Positions 48,051 to 60,147 of a stretch of 64,000 bases of DNA are shown piece after piece. Source of the stretch: Monodelphis domestica. Lineage: Eukaryota > Chordata > Mammalia > Didelphimorphia > Didelphidae. Position 1 is the stretch's first letter, and each line of letters starts with the position of its first letter. The stretch lies in contig NC_077228.1 in assembly GCF_027887165.1 (NCBI RefSeq), positions 180,986,697 to 181,050,696 of the forward strand, given 5' to 3'. Position numbers and translations under genes: made by a program. The notes beneath the pieces were generated by a model. The model had not been told where the DNA came from. It ran no database searches and worked only from the letters and a program-made list of their open reading frames with translations.

Positions 48051-51000
48051 GTGCCAGTTAACTTTCAAACCTTAAAAAGTCCATAATTTTACTATTTTTT
48101 GTGGTCAGTGACACCTAAAATAATCAGGGTAGTTGAACTCATCATTCAGAAAACAGTTGCTAACCCTAATAGGAATGTCTTTTATGTTTCAATCTGAATA
48201 AAAAATCAGAATGAAAATGGGTCCAGAAAGCTAGAAAATTCTATAACTTGGAGTATACTTTGGATGCAGATGCACAATTTTATCAAGTAAAGCTGGAGGC
48301 ATTGGGCAATCAAGAAAATCTCATTGAAGATAAAGGGATGACCTAAAATCTCAGAAGATATGGTCATAGGAGCCTTATGCCATAGATTCCTAAACTGTAT
48401 ATATAGACAGGCTAGTCTTAAATTGTGACAACTTTTCATTTGTGAGTTTGGTCCTGACCCACGAAGTATTCAGTCAAAGGAGAATGAGCCCTCTACAATT
48501 CAGAATCCCAAAGCATTGCCTTCAATAGTTTGTCCAAAATTTAATAGTTTGCCCAACATTCCACAGCCATATGTTAGATACAGGACTTGAACCCAGGTTT
48601 TCTTCTCAGACACAACAGCTTTCTTGTCACTGCCTCTCAAATGCACAATTAAGAAGGGGATGGGGTTGATAAGGAAGAAGGAAGATTGTATAGAAAAATA
48701 TAAACCTATTTTGTTTACAGTTTTAAAAAATGTGTATATTGACTGCTTTTTTAACCTGAAAAGAGAAAAGTCACTTACTTGTAATTCTTTAAGTTTGTTA
48801 AATGTAACCTGGATCAGTTTCTTTTGAATTATGGTAATTTTACTTTTGACTAGCACTTTTGACTTTTCAAGGAAATTAGATCTTAGGGGGTAGAGGATAT
48901 TAGTTGAGCAATGCCCCCAGTAGTCACCTTGCTACTGTTTGCCCTCTTAATACCTAATTACCAGAGAGCTATTTTGGTATAATTGATTTAAAAAAACCCT
49001 CCACAATTGCTACAAGCCCCATAACCCTTCAATATGCTAGACAGCTTTTAATATGTTTTAGAAGTTATCTATCTGAATAGGTAGGCAGAAAAACCATGTA
49101 ATGTGCTTTTAATAGGATACCTTCAGACAACTGAAATAATTTATATCATGTCATAAACACTTTGAAGTATTTAAATCTTATCTTTCTCTAAAACTGTAGC
49201 TTATTATTGAAAATTAAAAAGGGGAAAGTCAGGTCCCTTAGGTCTTCTTTCCTACTCTCTCAGATCTCAGAAGTCTTAGATCATTTTATTTCTGAAGCTT
49301 TAGTGCTTTATTTGTGAAAATTTTTTTTGGTTTCATTTTCTTTGGTCCAATTTCTTTTTTAGTTTTCTGTTCAGTTAAGTGAAAAAAGGATCTTTAATGG
49401 ATTGAGATCATGAATATATAATCATGATAGAGACTTTAGTTACCATTTTAGCAAATGGAAGAGTTTAGCTCATTTACAGATCAGGAAACTTAAACATCTT
49501 AAAGAATTTTCCCCCAAGCAGTGGCAGCAAATAAACTCAGTGAGAAAGTTTCACCCTACAAATAACCCTACAAATAAGTTAGAGCAGCTTTGCCTAATAA
49601 TGCTTAAAAATTATAGCCTAAAACATCATCTTCCCATCACTTCTCTTTCCTACTCATCATCATTTTAAAAAACCTATTCTCCATTTCATTAGGATAAGAT
49701 AATTCAGTCATTCACCTGCCAAAAACACTCAAGGTTCAGAATGTGAACAGGTATTTATTTAGGCATTGTGGTGGATGTACAAGTATGATTTTTTTTTCTC
49801 TCTCAAGGACTTTATGGGTCAGAGGCAGAGATGAATAACAAAACAAGGAGTGCAATCAAAGAATGGTAAAAGGGATCACTGATGAGGGCTGGAGTAGTGG
49901 CAGATTTCAGTGGGAACATAGGACTTGAGCTACACATTGTGAGAGAGGGTAGGATTTAGAAAGGGTATGGGACATGATTGAAGGCAGAAATGTGTGCTAT
50001 ATTTGTGAGACAGTGAGGAGACCTGATTGATTAAAGTGAAAAATGTGTTGTAGAAGGGGGGGGGAAGCATGGTATTGAGTTTGGGAAACCTGGGTTCAAA
50101 TCCTGTTGCCAGTTGTGTGGTTATAGGCAAATAACTTAACTACTCTGAGCCTTGGGTAACTCTCTAGGATTATACTTTATAGACAGGTTGCCATCTGCTT
50201 CAGTGGAGGAGAGTTGCCACAACCCATATACTTTGAGAAGTAAAAGGAAAGCAGTGTAGACCTTAAATGCCCGGAGTTTAGATTTGGTAGACAACAGGAT
50301 GCAATTGAAGATTTCTGGGCAGAGGAATGACATGCTAAGGACATTAATCAGTGTGATGGGTTGGGGATTTAGGGTGAGGAAATGGGTGTCATGAAGGTCA
50401 GACTAGAAGTTTTTATTTATAGTAGAAATTTGAGATTAGGACTTGAAGTAAGAGGGAAACAGAATGGAGAAGGGAGAGATAGGAATGAGAAATAATTTGA
50501 AGGAAGACTAGATGCAGGGGTTAAAAATTATTAGCCTGAATTCCCTAAAAGTACAAATTTCCATGAAAACGAAACTAAAAGGAACAGAAATAAAAAAGTA
50601 GTGTGCTAAATTCCTTTTAGGTTTACCTTTCGATTTTAATTTCTTAATTTTTTGGTAGGAATTTACATATTTTCATGACCATTATGCACTCCTTGGTATC
50701 TAAGTGGCCTGAAAGAGTTACTAGATCTTTCAAAACTCATAATGTGTAGTTCACATACTGAGAAAAGCTGGTTATGTGAGAGAGCACAGCTGAACAATTT
50801 GTACACTGAGATCATGACTCCTTCTATGAATAACTGCTTTCAACACCAAGTATTTGGCCTTTTAAGACTAGGTATCAGAATTTTTCCACAGGATGGTCTG
50901 GTAAAGTTTTAGGTACTAAAGAATTCAGGTTTCTAGTTTTAGCTATGGATAAAGGAATAGTTTGCTAGAACTAAAACACCTTTGTCCAAAATAATTGAGA

Positions 51001-51482
51001 ATCACATTATGCACAGATCAATAGTAATAGAATTTGCTACCCTTACTTTACTGTATCTGCTGTTTGTCATGTAAAACTAGTAAACGTGCTCTTACTTTTT
51101 CATGCAGGACCAGTGGCCGTAGGACAGTTTCACCGGTCATTCCGGAGAGATAGTTTGTCTCCTTATTCCTACGTATCAACTTCATCCCACAACCACAGCA
51201 CTTTCCCGCTGAAAGGTTTAGATCGGACCCCGATCCCTCCTAGAACGTGGCAGAACTCCCTTGGGATGCACCCAGGACAGGTGGAGACTTCCCCCACTTT
51301 CTCAGATAAAGGGGTTCCATTTCCTGTACTGCAGAGGTTTCCAACTGAGGTTACGTATACCCTCCAGCCCAGCGCCACATCTGTTCATGTTCAGCAAGGG
51401 CCTCAAACAATGGTCAGCTCCTCCCAGAAATATAGTAACTACACACCCTCAGCGCAGTACTCCCAAGCCTACTATCCAACAG
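43620..51482 (+). CDS. HSF5: Heat shock factor 5, exons 1 and 2 (partial gene)
   Basis: Exon 1 is 43620-44253 (634 bases, ends in phase 1); exon 2 is 51108-51482 (375 bases, ends in phase 1, donor gtatgag). The remaining exons lie beyond the window. The start MEEALLSTPINPNNFPAKLW equals human HSF5. The HSF-type DNA-binding domain runs from about residue 10 to 150, including NFTSFIRQLNLYGFRKV, the recognition-helix signature. It is interrupted by a Gly-rich insert at about residues 56-80 with 18 Gly in a row, and a second Gly/Pro insert follows KVVLGG. After the domain come SASASAS and a Pro-rich stretch. Exon 2 (GPVAVGQFHRSFRRDSLSPY to QAYYPT) is nearly identical to human. Known: HSF5 is a testis-expressed factor required in meiotic prophase of spermatogenesis. 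Confidence 0.93.
44254..46640. other. HSF5 intron 1, left part, without recognised repeats
   Basis: AT-rich sequence without a SINE, LINE, LTR or exon that I could name. Short open frames here match nothing recognisable. Confidence 0.4.
46650..46900 (+). repeat. MIR/CORE-SINE element
   Basis: gggcagctggtggtacagtg head, gagttcaaatatggcctcag, cttgaccacttaacctttg, and a MIR-like end with agatatatgttaaataagc. A short direct repeat (ccttatgcttattaaagcc at its end) follows. Confidence 0.65.
47543..47995. repeat. Large imperfect inverted repeat (possible MITE)
   Basis: The arm 47543-47698 and the arm of about 47845-47995 are reverse complements at roughly 85 percent. Examples are aatgaagagattgaacagaa on the left and ttctgttcaatctcttcat on the right, and accactttttgagaaagat against atctttctcaaaaagtggt. 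The spacer of about 150 bases is AT-rich. A (GT)n tract starts at the right edge. It could be a nonautonomous DNA transposon or two copies of one repeat in opposite orientation. No terminal duplication was recognised. Confidence 0.8.
48000..48047. repeat. (GT)n microsatellite
   Basis: About 24 GT units directly after the inverted repeat. Confidence 0.95.
48060..49430. other. HSF5 intron 1, sparse stretch
   Basis: AT-rich. Only a weak CORE-SINE remnant at about 48530-48620 (cccaacattccacagccata, aggacttgaacccaggtttt) and another at 49440-49530 were noticed. No exon or RNA gene seen. Confidence 0.4.
49740..50570 (-). repeat. Antisense L2-type LINE with a MIR inside
   Basis: aacaggtatttatttaggca and ctcaaggactttatgggtca begin a reversed L2 3' region. 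It continues with gatttctgggcagaggaatg and acattaatcagtgtgatggg. A MIR at about 50065-50200 (acctgggttcaaatcctgtt, ataacttaactactctgagc) interrupts it. Confidence 0.45.
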
Positions 51483-53190
51483 GTATGAGAAGGTTCTAGC
51501 TCAGTAGCTTCCAGAAAGGTACTTTAAAAATGAGTTTTTATAGTCTTAAATGTACTTTAATCTTTGTATACCCAAATACAAGTACTAAAGAGTATGAGGT
51601 TATACCTAAGAAAATGTCTTTTTCTTCCAGGCATGTTTTTAAATCAGCATTATTTTAAATTATTTTCTTAGAATTTTGTACAGTTTTTAGAGGCTCTTCA
51701 AGGAAGACCATACATTTTGAGTGAAACTTTTATGTACTATTAAATTGAATCCTAGGAATCAAATGAAAACTTTGTATACTGGAACCTTGTTATTATAACA
51801 CTGCCCTTGGTATCTACCTGCTTGCCTTATAAATTAGGCAAGCCCTTCTCTGGGCCTTAGTTTTCTTATTTATAAAATGAGGGAGCTGGACTAGGTGATC
51901 TTGTGGGTCTCTTCCAGTTCTTAACATTTGATATATCTTTGATGTAAGATTATATATTAAAGCCACATTCATAAAGACCTTACCCTCATGCCCTCAAACA
52001 GAATTTTGCTTTTAAAAATACTAAATTAGAAGTATTCAGTATTTTTATGTTTAGGAGTTAACTTTTGTTTCCCAAATACCTTGAGATGGGGGAAAGAAAG
52101 ATTCAGAAAATAGAACAGAGTTGAAAGCCTTTGTTAGCAAAATTCAGGAGAGGTAGATGGTGGTATATATTGACAATAAAATCCCACAGTGAGTGGGGCA
52201 GATAATATTTCTATAGTTCCTTCCTGGTTGAGAATCTTTGAGAACTGAGGAGAGTCTAGGAGTGGGAAGAGTGAGAGATTATGAAATAAACCATCTTGGA
52301 AATCTGTCTGGTAAGATTTTGACATAGACTGGTAGATACTAATCTATTGGTCAAATACTCCTGTCATATGAAAATTTTTGCTATTTTGGAGGCTACCTTT
52401 TTGTATCTTGCTATATATGTTATTACCATTAAATGTATTTTCAGTTTTGTAGACTTGATACTGATGATTTGTTTGTGTTTTGCCTTGTAATATATGGAAA
52501 ATGCAAAATGATAAAGAATAATTGGAATAAGAACTTCTGAAAAACAATAGAGAGAAGTGAACTTTTTTGGCCTTTTAATAAATAAAGAGAATATACTTTC
52601 ATAGATTTGTAGGTCTAAAAGGATCCTCTAGAGTTCATCTAGTCCATATCTATGTCCCCAAAAAGAACTAAGTCCGGGAAGATAGCTAAAAATAAAAGGA
52701 ATGCAAGGTGAACATAGGAATTAAATATTTGTTGCTTTTTTCCAGATGCAAGTCAGCTGTATGTTATTTGTATCATCGTTTACTGTTTACTCTATTACTG
52801 AAATTAGTATCAACTAAATGGTTATACTATCTAATTTTTTCAAACAATTTTAGACCATTGCACCTCCCTAAATGTAGTAGTGGTAGTAGTAATGAAGCAG
52901 AGAACAAGGGAAGATAATGGGACTAGTTGGAGATCCGACAAAATCTTTGAAATTTTCTCTTCTTTTAATGTCATTTAAAAAACTCCCCTCTGGGGAAGAT
53001 TTGGGACCTGCTGTTTTGCTTCAAATAGGATTATTTGGTTCAAGAAACAAAATATAAATACTTTAACTAGCAAATGACCAAGTTGATATTTACAAGTTGC
53101 AAAAGAGACTAAATTTTTTAAATTGAAAAATGCAATTCTCCTCTTGATATATAGCAGCAAGCTTTCAAGCACTGATATTTACATTAGAAA
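51483..53190. other. HSF5 intron 2, left part
   Basis: Mostly unassigned AT-rich sequence. A MIR 3' part lies at about 51825-51930 (cttctctgggccttagttt, gggagctggactaggtgatc) and an antisense L3/CR1 tail at about 52590-52670 (catagatttgtaggtctaaa). Confidence 0.45.
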
Positions 53191-53199
53191 GATACCTTA

Positions 53200-54110
53200 C
53201 AGTAATAAATACTTATTAAGTCCCCATTATGTGCCAGTCACTGTGCTGGGTTCTGGGGATAGAAGTACAAATAATCTCTACTCACAAGGTGCGAGGACAA
53301 ATATATATACAAATAACATATAGCATAAGTATAAGTAAAATAGAGTTATAAGTAAAAGTATATATGCAAAGTAGCTAAATACAGGCTAGTTTGAGGGAGA
53401 GGGTAGTAGCAGTTGAGGTGATGAGAAAAGGCTTCATGTACAAGATGGAATTTGGACTGTATCTGAATGGAGGAGAGAAGCTCTCAAAGAGAGGGAAGGA
53501 ATGCATTCTGTACTTGTGGGAGAGCCATGGAAATCAAACATATCACATGAGAGAGGAATAGAAAGAGGAACAGAGGAACAGATTCAGTTTTGACTGAATC
53601 TTAGAGTGTGAGAAGGGAAGAGTAATGCCCATTTAGTTTGAAAAGATGAGTTTGGCCCAGGCTGTATGGACTTTAAAGCTAAACCAGGAGTTCATATTTT
53701 ATCTCAGAGTTGATAGCAAGCCCCTGGATTTGATTGAGTTGGTCAGGTTTACACTTAAGGAATATTACTTTGGCATTAGTGTGTTGGATGGACTGGAGTG
53801 GGGAGAACTTGAGGAGTGGGGTGCCTCTAAGGTGGCTGTTGCAATTCTAAGTGGGATCTAGGTCAATGAGGACTTGAACTAAGGTGGTAGTTTGTGTGGG
53901 AAAAGATATTGTAAAGGTTGAAATGACAAGATTTGGTAACTTACTGGATATGTGGGGTGAGGGAGAGTAATGCCAAAGTTAGGAACCTGGAAGACTGAAG
54001 GATGGTGAAATCTTCAACTGAAATAGTGAAATTTGAAATGGAGATTTGGTGGGGTGGTGGCAGGGGAAAGATGAGTTCACTTTTCATTGTGTTGAGTTTA
54101 AGATTTGAAA
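53200..54110 (-). repeat. Antisense L2-type LINE, 3' end to reverse-transcriptase region
   Basis: Starts at the reversed 3' end (aataaatacttattaagtcc, atgtgccagtcactgtgctg). It continues in family order through tggaggagagaagctctcaa, gaatattactttggcattag, ttgaaatgacaagatttggt and agatgagttcacttttcattg. The same order is seen at 62240-63720. Confidence 0.6.
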
Positions 54111-54119
54111 TCTCTAACA

Positions 54120-54350
54120 GTCATTTAGTAATAACAACAATAATAATAGCTAGCATTTGAATAGTGCTTTAAAGTTTGCTTTACAGATAGTTCTCATTTT
54201 GAGATGATTATTATCTCCATTTTACAGAAAAGGAAACTGAGGTAGATAGGTTAAATGACTTCCCAGGATCACAACAGTTAGTAAATGTCTGAGGTCAGAT
54301 TTAAATCCAGTCTTCTGACTCCAAATCCAGTGGTCTCTCCATTAGATGCC
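54120..54350 (+). repeat. CORE-SINE (Ther/MIR type)
   Basis: agctagcatttgaatagtgc, tttaaagtttgctttacag, attttacagaaaaggaaact and tctccattagatgccaccta, full-length and inserted in the L2. Confidence 0.75.
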
Positions 54351-54439
54351 ACCTACCAGGGGGAGTGATTAGATATATAAATATTAGATTTAACTTTATA
54401 GAGATAAAATAGTTAAACCCTTAGAAATTGATGAGCTTA

Positions 54440-54600
54440 TCAAAGAGTTCTTATGTCATTGACTCCCTTTGGCATTCTGGAAAAACCTTTGATATGGACC
54501 TTTTCTTAGAATGATGTTTTTAAATTCATAAAATAAAATATATAGGATAACAAAGGAAACTAGTCATATTAAAATACAGCAACGGAAACTATCAGTAGTG
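54440..54600. mobile_element. hAT-type MER fragment
   Basis: tcattgactccctttggcat, atgatgttttt aaattcata and aataaaatatataggataac correspond to an old mammalian hAT element (Arthur-like by memory). A second copy is at 62660-62840. Confidence 0.45.
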
Positions 54601-55200
54601 ACCAGGGAGAAGGAAAACAGAGAGAGTAGTATCAGGAAAACCCAAAGAAAGAGTATTCAGGAGTAATGAGATTAGAAGCCAGATTTTAGAAAGTTGAGCA
54701 GCAAGGGAGAGAAGAGGAAGTTAAGGCAGCAATAGAAGATTTTTTTCTAAAGATTTTAGCTGATAATGGGAAAAGGTATATAGTTTGACAGGATATGGAT
54801 GATAAGGTTTTATCGAAGCTTAAGGATGAGGGAAATTTAGATTTGTTTACTAAGGTAGGAACCAATCGATAGGGTAAAGTTAAAGATTTGAGAGAATGGG
54901 AGATAACTGAGGATATACTGTTCTAGAGAAGAGAGGAGGGAATGGTATTAATATGTAGAAGGGTTGGTCTTGGTAAGAAGGGCAATTTCTTTGTCAGAAG
55001 AGTAGATAGGAGAAGTTAGGCTATGATAGAGAGACTTTGAGAAGTAAAAGAATGGAAGAAAGAGCTCATGTTGAATGGCCATAGTTTTGTCAGTAAATTG
55101 TAGTGAATGGAAAGAAGGTAGGGTATGAGAGAGACTTGAAGATGGATAAGGAAAGATTTTTAATTTTTTGGGAAGTGAGGTTAAGGATATCAATTAAAGA
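54600..55200 (-). repeat. Antisense L2-type LINE, continuation
   Basis: aatgagattagaagccagat, gggttggtcttggtaagaag and tagttttgtcagtaaattgt follow the reversed reverse-transcriptase region. The same block appears at 5510-5960. Confidence 0.5.
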
Positions 55201-56530
55201 AGAATAAAAAGACTACCTTGCTCCAAAGAATCTAATTTTAGGCTGGATAACATGAATTTGTAATATACCCACATTTAGTACAGTTAGATGTACATATGTG
55301 TATGCATGTGCACACATGTGTATACTCTATTTGATTTATAGACTGCTCCTATCCTTACTTATACTGCTGGGGGTTTCTCTTCCCCTTTCCTCTTTCCATT
55401 ACAGACCTCACCAGTGCCCCAATATGAGCTCCAGTTACTTCTCATCTGCACTGGTACTGGAGGGGTGGGAGTCAAAAGGGGAGGGAAGAAGAGGTAGGTG
55501 AAAAAATTCCATCTAGCTGATGGTACTACTTTCTCCTCTACCTCTCTTTGGTCATACCACTCACCTTATTAATGAGTTAGATAAAGAAGGATGAGGGGAA
55601 CTAGAAGGGAGGAGAAACATGGAGGGGACCCTATTGACCATTCTATCTCTTAGACCCTGCCCTGGGAACATCTGGAGTTCCTATCCCTCACCTTCTCCAC
55701 ACTTAGCCTTTACCCTGCTGAAACCCAGTACTATTAGTGTCTTGGAACTCAAAGAGTGCTTATATATTTTTTCTGCTCATTAGTATAATTGTGTCTGTCA
55801 GGTTGGGAGTAGGGGGATAGCAGGAGCAGTAGAAATAAATTCTTAGTATCCTAAATTATACATGGTGGTTAGGTTATGAGTTCCAATCGTGCAGTTAAGC
55901 TACATTATGGACTGAATTAGCTTTTGTAGCTTGAGCTACAAATCTAGTCAGGTATAACCTTATTTTTAGAGCAAAATATGCTCTAGTTCAAAGAACTGAT
56001 TTGTAAAAAACCCACCATTTAAAGATAGTAGCTACCTTCATATGTATATTGTCTACTAGGAGAATGTTCCAAGTAATCTTGATGACCCAAGTTTTGAAAA
56101 TTGAGTTCTGGTTTAAGATAATTTTTTGGAATATGAATTAGCCAGGATTTGAATCTTTCAATTGAAAATTGGCTCTGAGATACTAAATGATGATTTGATA
56201 ATATATAGTGTCTCTTAAAACTAAAAACAATAAAGTAGGTATTTTTATGGATTATATGGTTTTGTTTTGTTTTTTTACACAGACTGGTCCAATATCTGGT
56301 TTTCCATCTTTTATGTATAGTTAAATTTCTTGAGATTATAAAAATAAAAATGCTCACAATGCTTATGAGAATCCTTAAAAATAAAGTACTATAAATGTTA
56401 TTGTGAGACAAATATTAGTTATGTGAAAATGCTTTGAAAAATATGGAGTACTCTAGATAGAATCTGAAATTGTTAAATTAAAATGGCTACTGATATATGA
56501 AGATATCTTTCATAAAAATATTTTATTTTA
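55200..56530. other. HSF5 intron 2, middle part, nothing recognised
   Basis: No repeat family, RNA gene or HSF5 exon was recognised. A splice-site-bounded stretch at 55405-55493 was considered and rejected. Confidence 0.4.
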
Positions 56531-56551
56531 TCACAGTGAAATAGCATCCCA

Positions 56552-56825
56552 GATGAGGATAATGGCCATTGCTTATAATTCTAGCTGCTAGGGAGGCTGA
56601 GGCTGGCTGATCTCTTGAGTTTAGGAGTTCTAAGCTACAGTGGGCTATGCCAATTGGGTGTCTACACAAAATTCAGCATTAATGTGGCCAATTCTCTTAG
56701 AATGGGAAGGGTGTTGAGGAAGCCAGACATAGGTCAAATATGAAAAAGGTCAAAGCTCTCATGCCATTTAGAAGTGGGATTAGGTCCTGTACTTCAACCC
56801 AAGCAAAATAGGGAGATCCAGTCTT
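56552..56825 (+). pseudogene. 7SL (SRP) RNA pseudogene, near full length
   Basis: The whole 7SL order is present over about 274 bases: gggaggctgaggctgg, ctcttgagtttaggagttct, gctatgccaattgggtgtct, ttcagcattaatgtggcca, aggtcaaatatg, ggtcaaagctctcatgcc, agtgggattaggtcctg and the end caaaatagggagatccagtc. CpG positions of the RNA are changed to TG or CA, as in an old methylated copy. It covers both the Alu and S domains, so it derives from 7SL RNA itself and not from an Alu-like SINE. No clear poly(A) or target duplication was seen. Confidence 0.85.
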
Positions 56826-57839
56826 AGGAAAGAAAGACTTTTCCAAATACTGCAAAAATTGAAAACCATTTAACAGGTAAACAAACATTGAGTTTTTAGC
56901 TCTTTAGATTATTATGCCAAGTGCTAGTACTACAAGTAACTTTCCTGATATTGTGTATCATGGAGGTAGGTGTATTTATATTCTTCTCAAATATTTATTC
57001 GTCATTCAGTTCTCTAATTGTCGGTGAGTCCACAAATAAAATAAGTTTCCAGACAATAAATCATATTTGAGAAGTGCTTACAGATTAATCTTAATTTTTT
57101 CTAATTAGCTATGAGATATGTCACATATTACAAGGGTAGGTATCATATTAAGTCACTAAAGGAAGTAGTGAATATGTCATGTATGGTGGGGTAATTTAAG
57201 TTGGATTTTCTCCCCCCATGTTTTTCTGATTGGCTTAGCCTATTCCTATAGCTTCATATATCTGTATGTGTTCTCATATGTATGTATGCACACACATATA
57301 TATGCATACTTTTTTTTATTTTTTTAAATTTCCTTTTGGAAGTGAAAGTGTTATAGATTCTAAGGTAATAGGCGTGTTGTTGGGTTTTTTCCCTTTATAC
57401 AATAGTGTAATTGTAATTGTAATTGAACTGCAATTTAAGTTTGGTTTTCTGATTACTGTTCTTTCCCTTTTTGACCTTGTTGTCTTTTTCCTCTTATTCT
57501 TTTTTATCCTTAAAAGTTTCTTTTTTTTTGTTTCCTATTCCCTGGAGATATTGAACATATGTACACCTGGATAGACATATGTTATTTATACTCTTAAAAT
57601 GGTAAAGGTTGCAAAACTGAATTTAAACATTTTTTTTCTTCTTTCACAGGCAAGTTTTCAAATCAGTTTAGATATTAGTAAGTTGCTCTCTAGCTTGAAA
57701 ATCTTGAATTAATAAACTACAAATTGGAGATCTAAATGTTAAATTTATACTAGTGTTTTTATAATCATATATCATTTGCTGTTTGAATTTCACTGAAAAG
57801 TCCTGTTTTGAAAATACAAATCTATGTCTTTTTTTTCCA

Positions 57840-58320
57840 TTTGAATTAGTTTATATAGTCAATTTAGAACATTATTCCTTGGTTACAATAATCACATTAT
57901 TTTCCTCCCTTCCCCTCCACCCACCTTTCCCACAGCCCACGTGCAATTTCATTGGGTATTACTTGTGTCCTTGATCAGAACCTATTTCCACATTGTTGAT
58001 GTTTGCACTAGGATGTTCAGTTAGTCTACATCCCCAACCATATCCCTTCGATTCATGTATTCAAGCAGTTGTTTTCCTTTGGTGTTTTTACCCCCACAGT
58101 GTTTCTTCTGAATGTGGATAGTGGTTTTTCTTGTAGATTCCCCCTAGTTGTTCAGGATCACTGCATTGCCACTAATGAAGAAGTTCATTACATTCGATTG
58201 TACCACAGTGTGTATCAGTCTCTGTGTATAATGTTTTCCTGGTTCTGCTCCTCTCACTCTGAATCACTTGCTGGAGGTTCTTCCAGTCCCCATGGAATTC
58301 CTCCAAAATCTGTCTTTTAG
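57840..58320 (-). repeat. Antisense L1 3'-end copy
   Basis: cccacctttcccacagccca, aatttcattgggtattactt, tagtctacatccccaaccat, tgaatgtggatagtggttt and ttctgctcctctcactctga, the reversed marsupial L1 3' end. A second copy of the same region lies at 58600-59020. Confidence 0.55.
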
Positions 58321-58599
58321 ATAGGTAATAGAAAGAAAATCTTAAGTAATTTAATTTTTAGTGCATTAGCCTCCTTACTTGTAAACTCAGTGAGTTAGAC
58401 TAATTAATTCTTAAAAATTTTCTATTTAAAAGAGATTTATTGATATATTACGTATCTACGATGTATTTTAATTTCCAAATATATTTTCTTCCACCCCTTT
58501 GACCCCCAGAGAACTATATATTGTAACAAATAATAAGAAAAAAGCCACTTGGCAAAATTAACATCTTCACAACCTATGCCACATTCAACACTGGAATTT

Positions 58600-59020
58600 C
58601 CCACTTTTTTTAAATCAATTAATTATTAATTTAGGATATTTTTCCATGAGTATCTCCCCTTCCAGAGCTGACAAACAATTCCACTGGGTTATACATGTAT
58701 CATTGTTCAAGACCTGTTTCCATATTATTAATATTTGCACTAGAGTGATCATTTAAAGTCAAAATCCCCAATCATATCCCCATTGAGTCATGTGATCAAT
58801 TCTGCATTTCTGCTGCCACAGTTCTTTCTCTGGATGTGGATAGCATTCTTTCTCCTAAGTCCCTCAGAATTGTCCTGGATCATTGCATTGCTGCTAGTTA
58901 AGAAGTTGATTACATTTAATTGTGCCACAATGTTTTAGTTTCTGTGTACAGTGTTCTACTGGTTCTGCTCATTTTATTCTGAAGCAATTCCTGGAGGTCT
59001 CTCCATAATTAATTTTTAAG
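58600..59020 (-). repeat. Antisense L1 3'-end copy, second
   Basis: It repeats the order of the previous copy: ccttccagagctgacaaaca, attccactgggttatacat, aatatttgcactagagtga, tctggatgtggatagcatt and attgtcctggatcattgcat. The two diverge by well over 15 percent by eye, so they are separate insertions or an old duplication. 58430-58560 may be a third, poorer piece. Confidence 0.55.
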
Positions 59021-59319
59021 ATCTCTAGTTATAAAACTTTTTTTTTTAAATGAAATCGAGGCTGTGACTACAATAAAACCTATAGTTCTCATCTTTGACT
59101 CAACCTATTCCTGCCACAAGGGGGAGAGACTGAGTTGAACTGCATCTATGGTTCTATCCCAGTTATATTAGTAAAGAAACAGACCTTTATTTTTATCTTC
59201 TAACCATTCATCCCCAGACTACTTCTCTTCATTTCTATCTCATTAAATTTGTTTTCTATACTTTATGCATTATGTAAAGGTAAATATTTTTAGTTTTCAG
59301 GTATTTTAAAAATTGAACA

Positions 59320-59480
59320 TCTATCGATTTTAGAATTACAGAGTTGGAAGGGACCTCAGAAGTCATTAGTTAAATTAATATTGCCAGCAAGTGTTCATCT
59401 AACCTCCACTCAGAAAACTCGTGACAGGAAACTCAATGTCCTTTGACATAGACTGTCCCATTATTATAAAGTTTTTTCTT
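59320..59480 (-). repeat. Antisense L3/CR1-type LINE tail
   Basis: ttagaattacagagttggaa and gggacctcagaagtcattag start it, followed by aacctccactcagaaaactc. Confidence 0.6.
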
Positions 59481-59579
59481 TTATGCTAAGCCAAATTTTT
59501 CCTCTTTATAATTTTCTATGCATGGTTCCATTTTGGGGAATAAACAGAATGAATTTTCTATAGACCAGTTCTTCACTCT

Positions 59580-59870
59580 TCCCCTCCCCTGACACACCCT
59601 GTTTCTTTCTCTGTTTCTCCTTCTCCCTCTTTGCCTCCCTCCCTCTTTCCTTCCCTTCTCCTTCCTTCCCTTTCTTTTTCTATTTCCCCCCCTTTCTCTC
59701 TCTCTTTCCGTCTCCTCTCTCTCTTTCTCTTTCTCTTCCCCTCTCATTCCTCCCTATTCATCCCCCCCACCCCCCCCACACACACCTACTGCCTTGGAGC
59801 CAAGGCAGAAAAGTGTTAAGGACTAGGCAGTTGTGTTCAGGATCACATAACTAGGAAATATCTGAGACCA
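59580..59870. repeat. Pyrimidine-rich simple repeat and antisense SINE fragment
   Basis: 59580-59760 is a (CT/CCCT)-rich low-complexity tract. 59785-59870 is a minus-strand fragment of the WALLSI/WSINE type (actgccttggagccaaggc, ggatcacataactaggaaat). Confidence 0.7.
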
Positions 59871-59955
59871 TTTACTGTTATTCTTGACTGTGTTCTTCTT
59901 ATAAAAATACTCTGCAAGGGCTTCACCCAAAGTGCCTGGGAATCTTATTCTAGAG

Positions 59956-60147
59956 CAGTGGTTCTCAACCTTTCTAATGCCGTGACCCCGCAATACAGTT
60001 CCTCATGTTGCAGTGACCCCAAACCAAAAAATTATTTTGGTGGCTACTTCAAAACTGTAATTTTGCTACAGTTATGATTCAGAATGTAAATACCTGATAT
60101 GCATTATGTATTCTCATTGCTACAAATTGAGAGGTTGAGAACCGCTG
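59956..60147. mobile_element. SPIN nonautonomous hAT DNA transposon
   Basis: It starts CAGTGGTTCTCAACCT and ends GGTTGAGAACCGCTG, an inverted pair. It is flanked on both sides by the identical 8-bp word TTCTAGAG (59948-59955 and 60148-60155), as expected for hAT. The interior (tgccgtgaccccgcaatac, cctcatgttgcagtgacccc, acagttatgattcagaatgt) is that of SPIN elements. At 192 bp it is a short internally deleted form without transposase. Confidence 0.9.

Noticed and set aside
55405-55493. Stretch bounded by a good acceptor (ttccattacag) and a donor (gtaggtg), possible HSF5 exon 3
   Set aside because: Joined in the phase set by HSF5 exon 2 it meets a stop within a few codons, and it does not resemble the HSF5 sequence expected next (AVLQCCSPTH).
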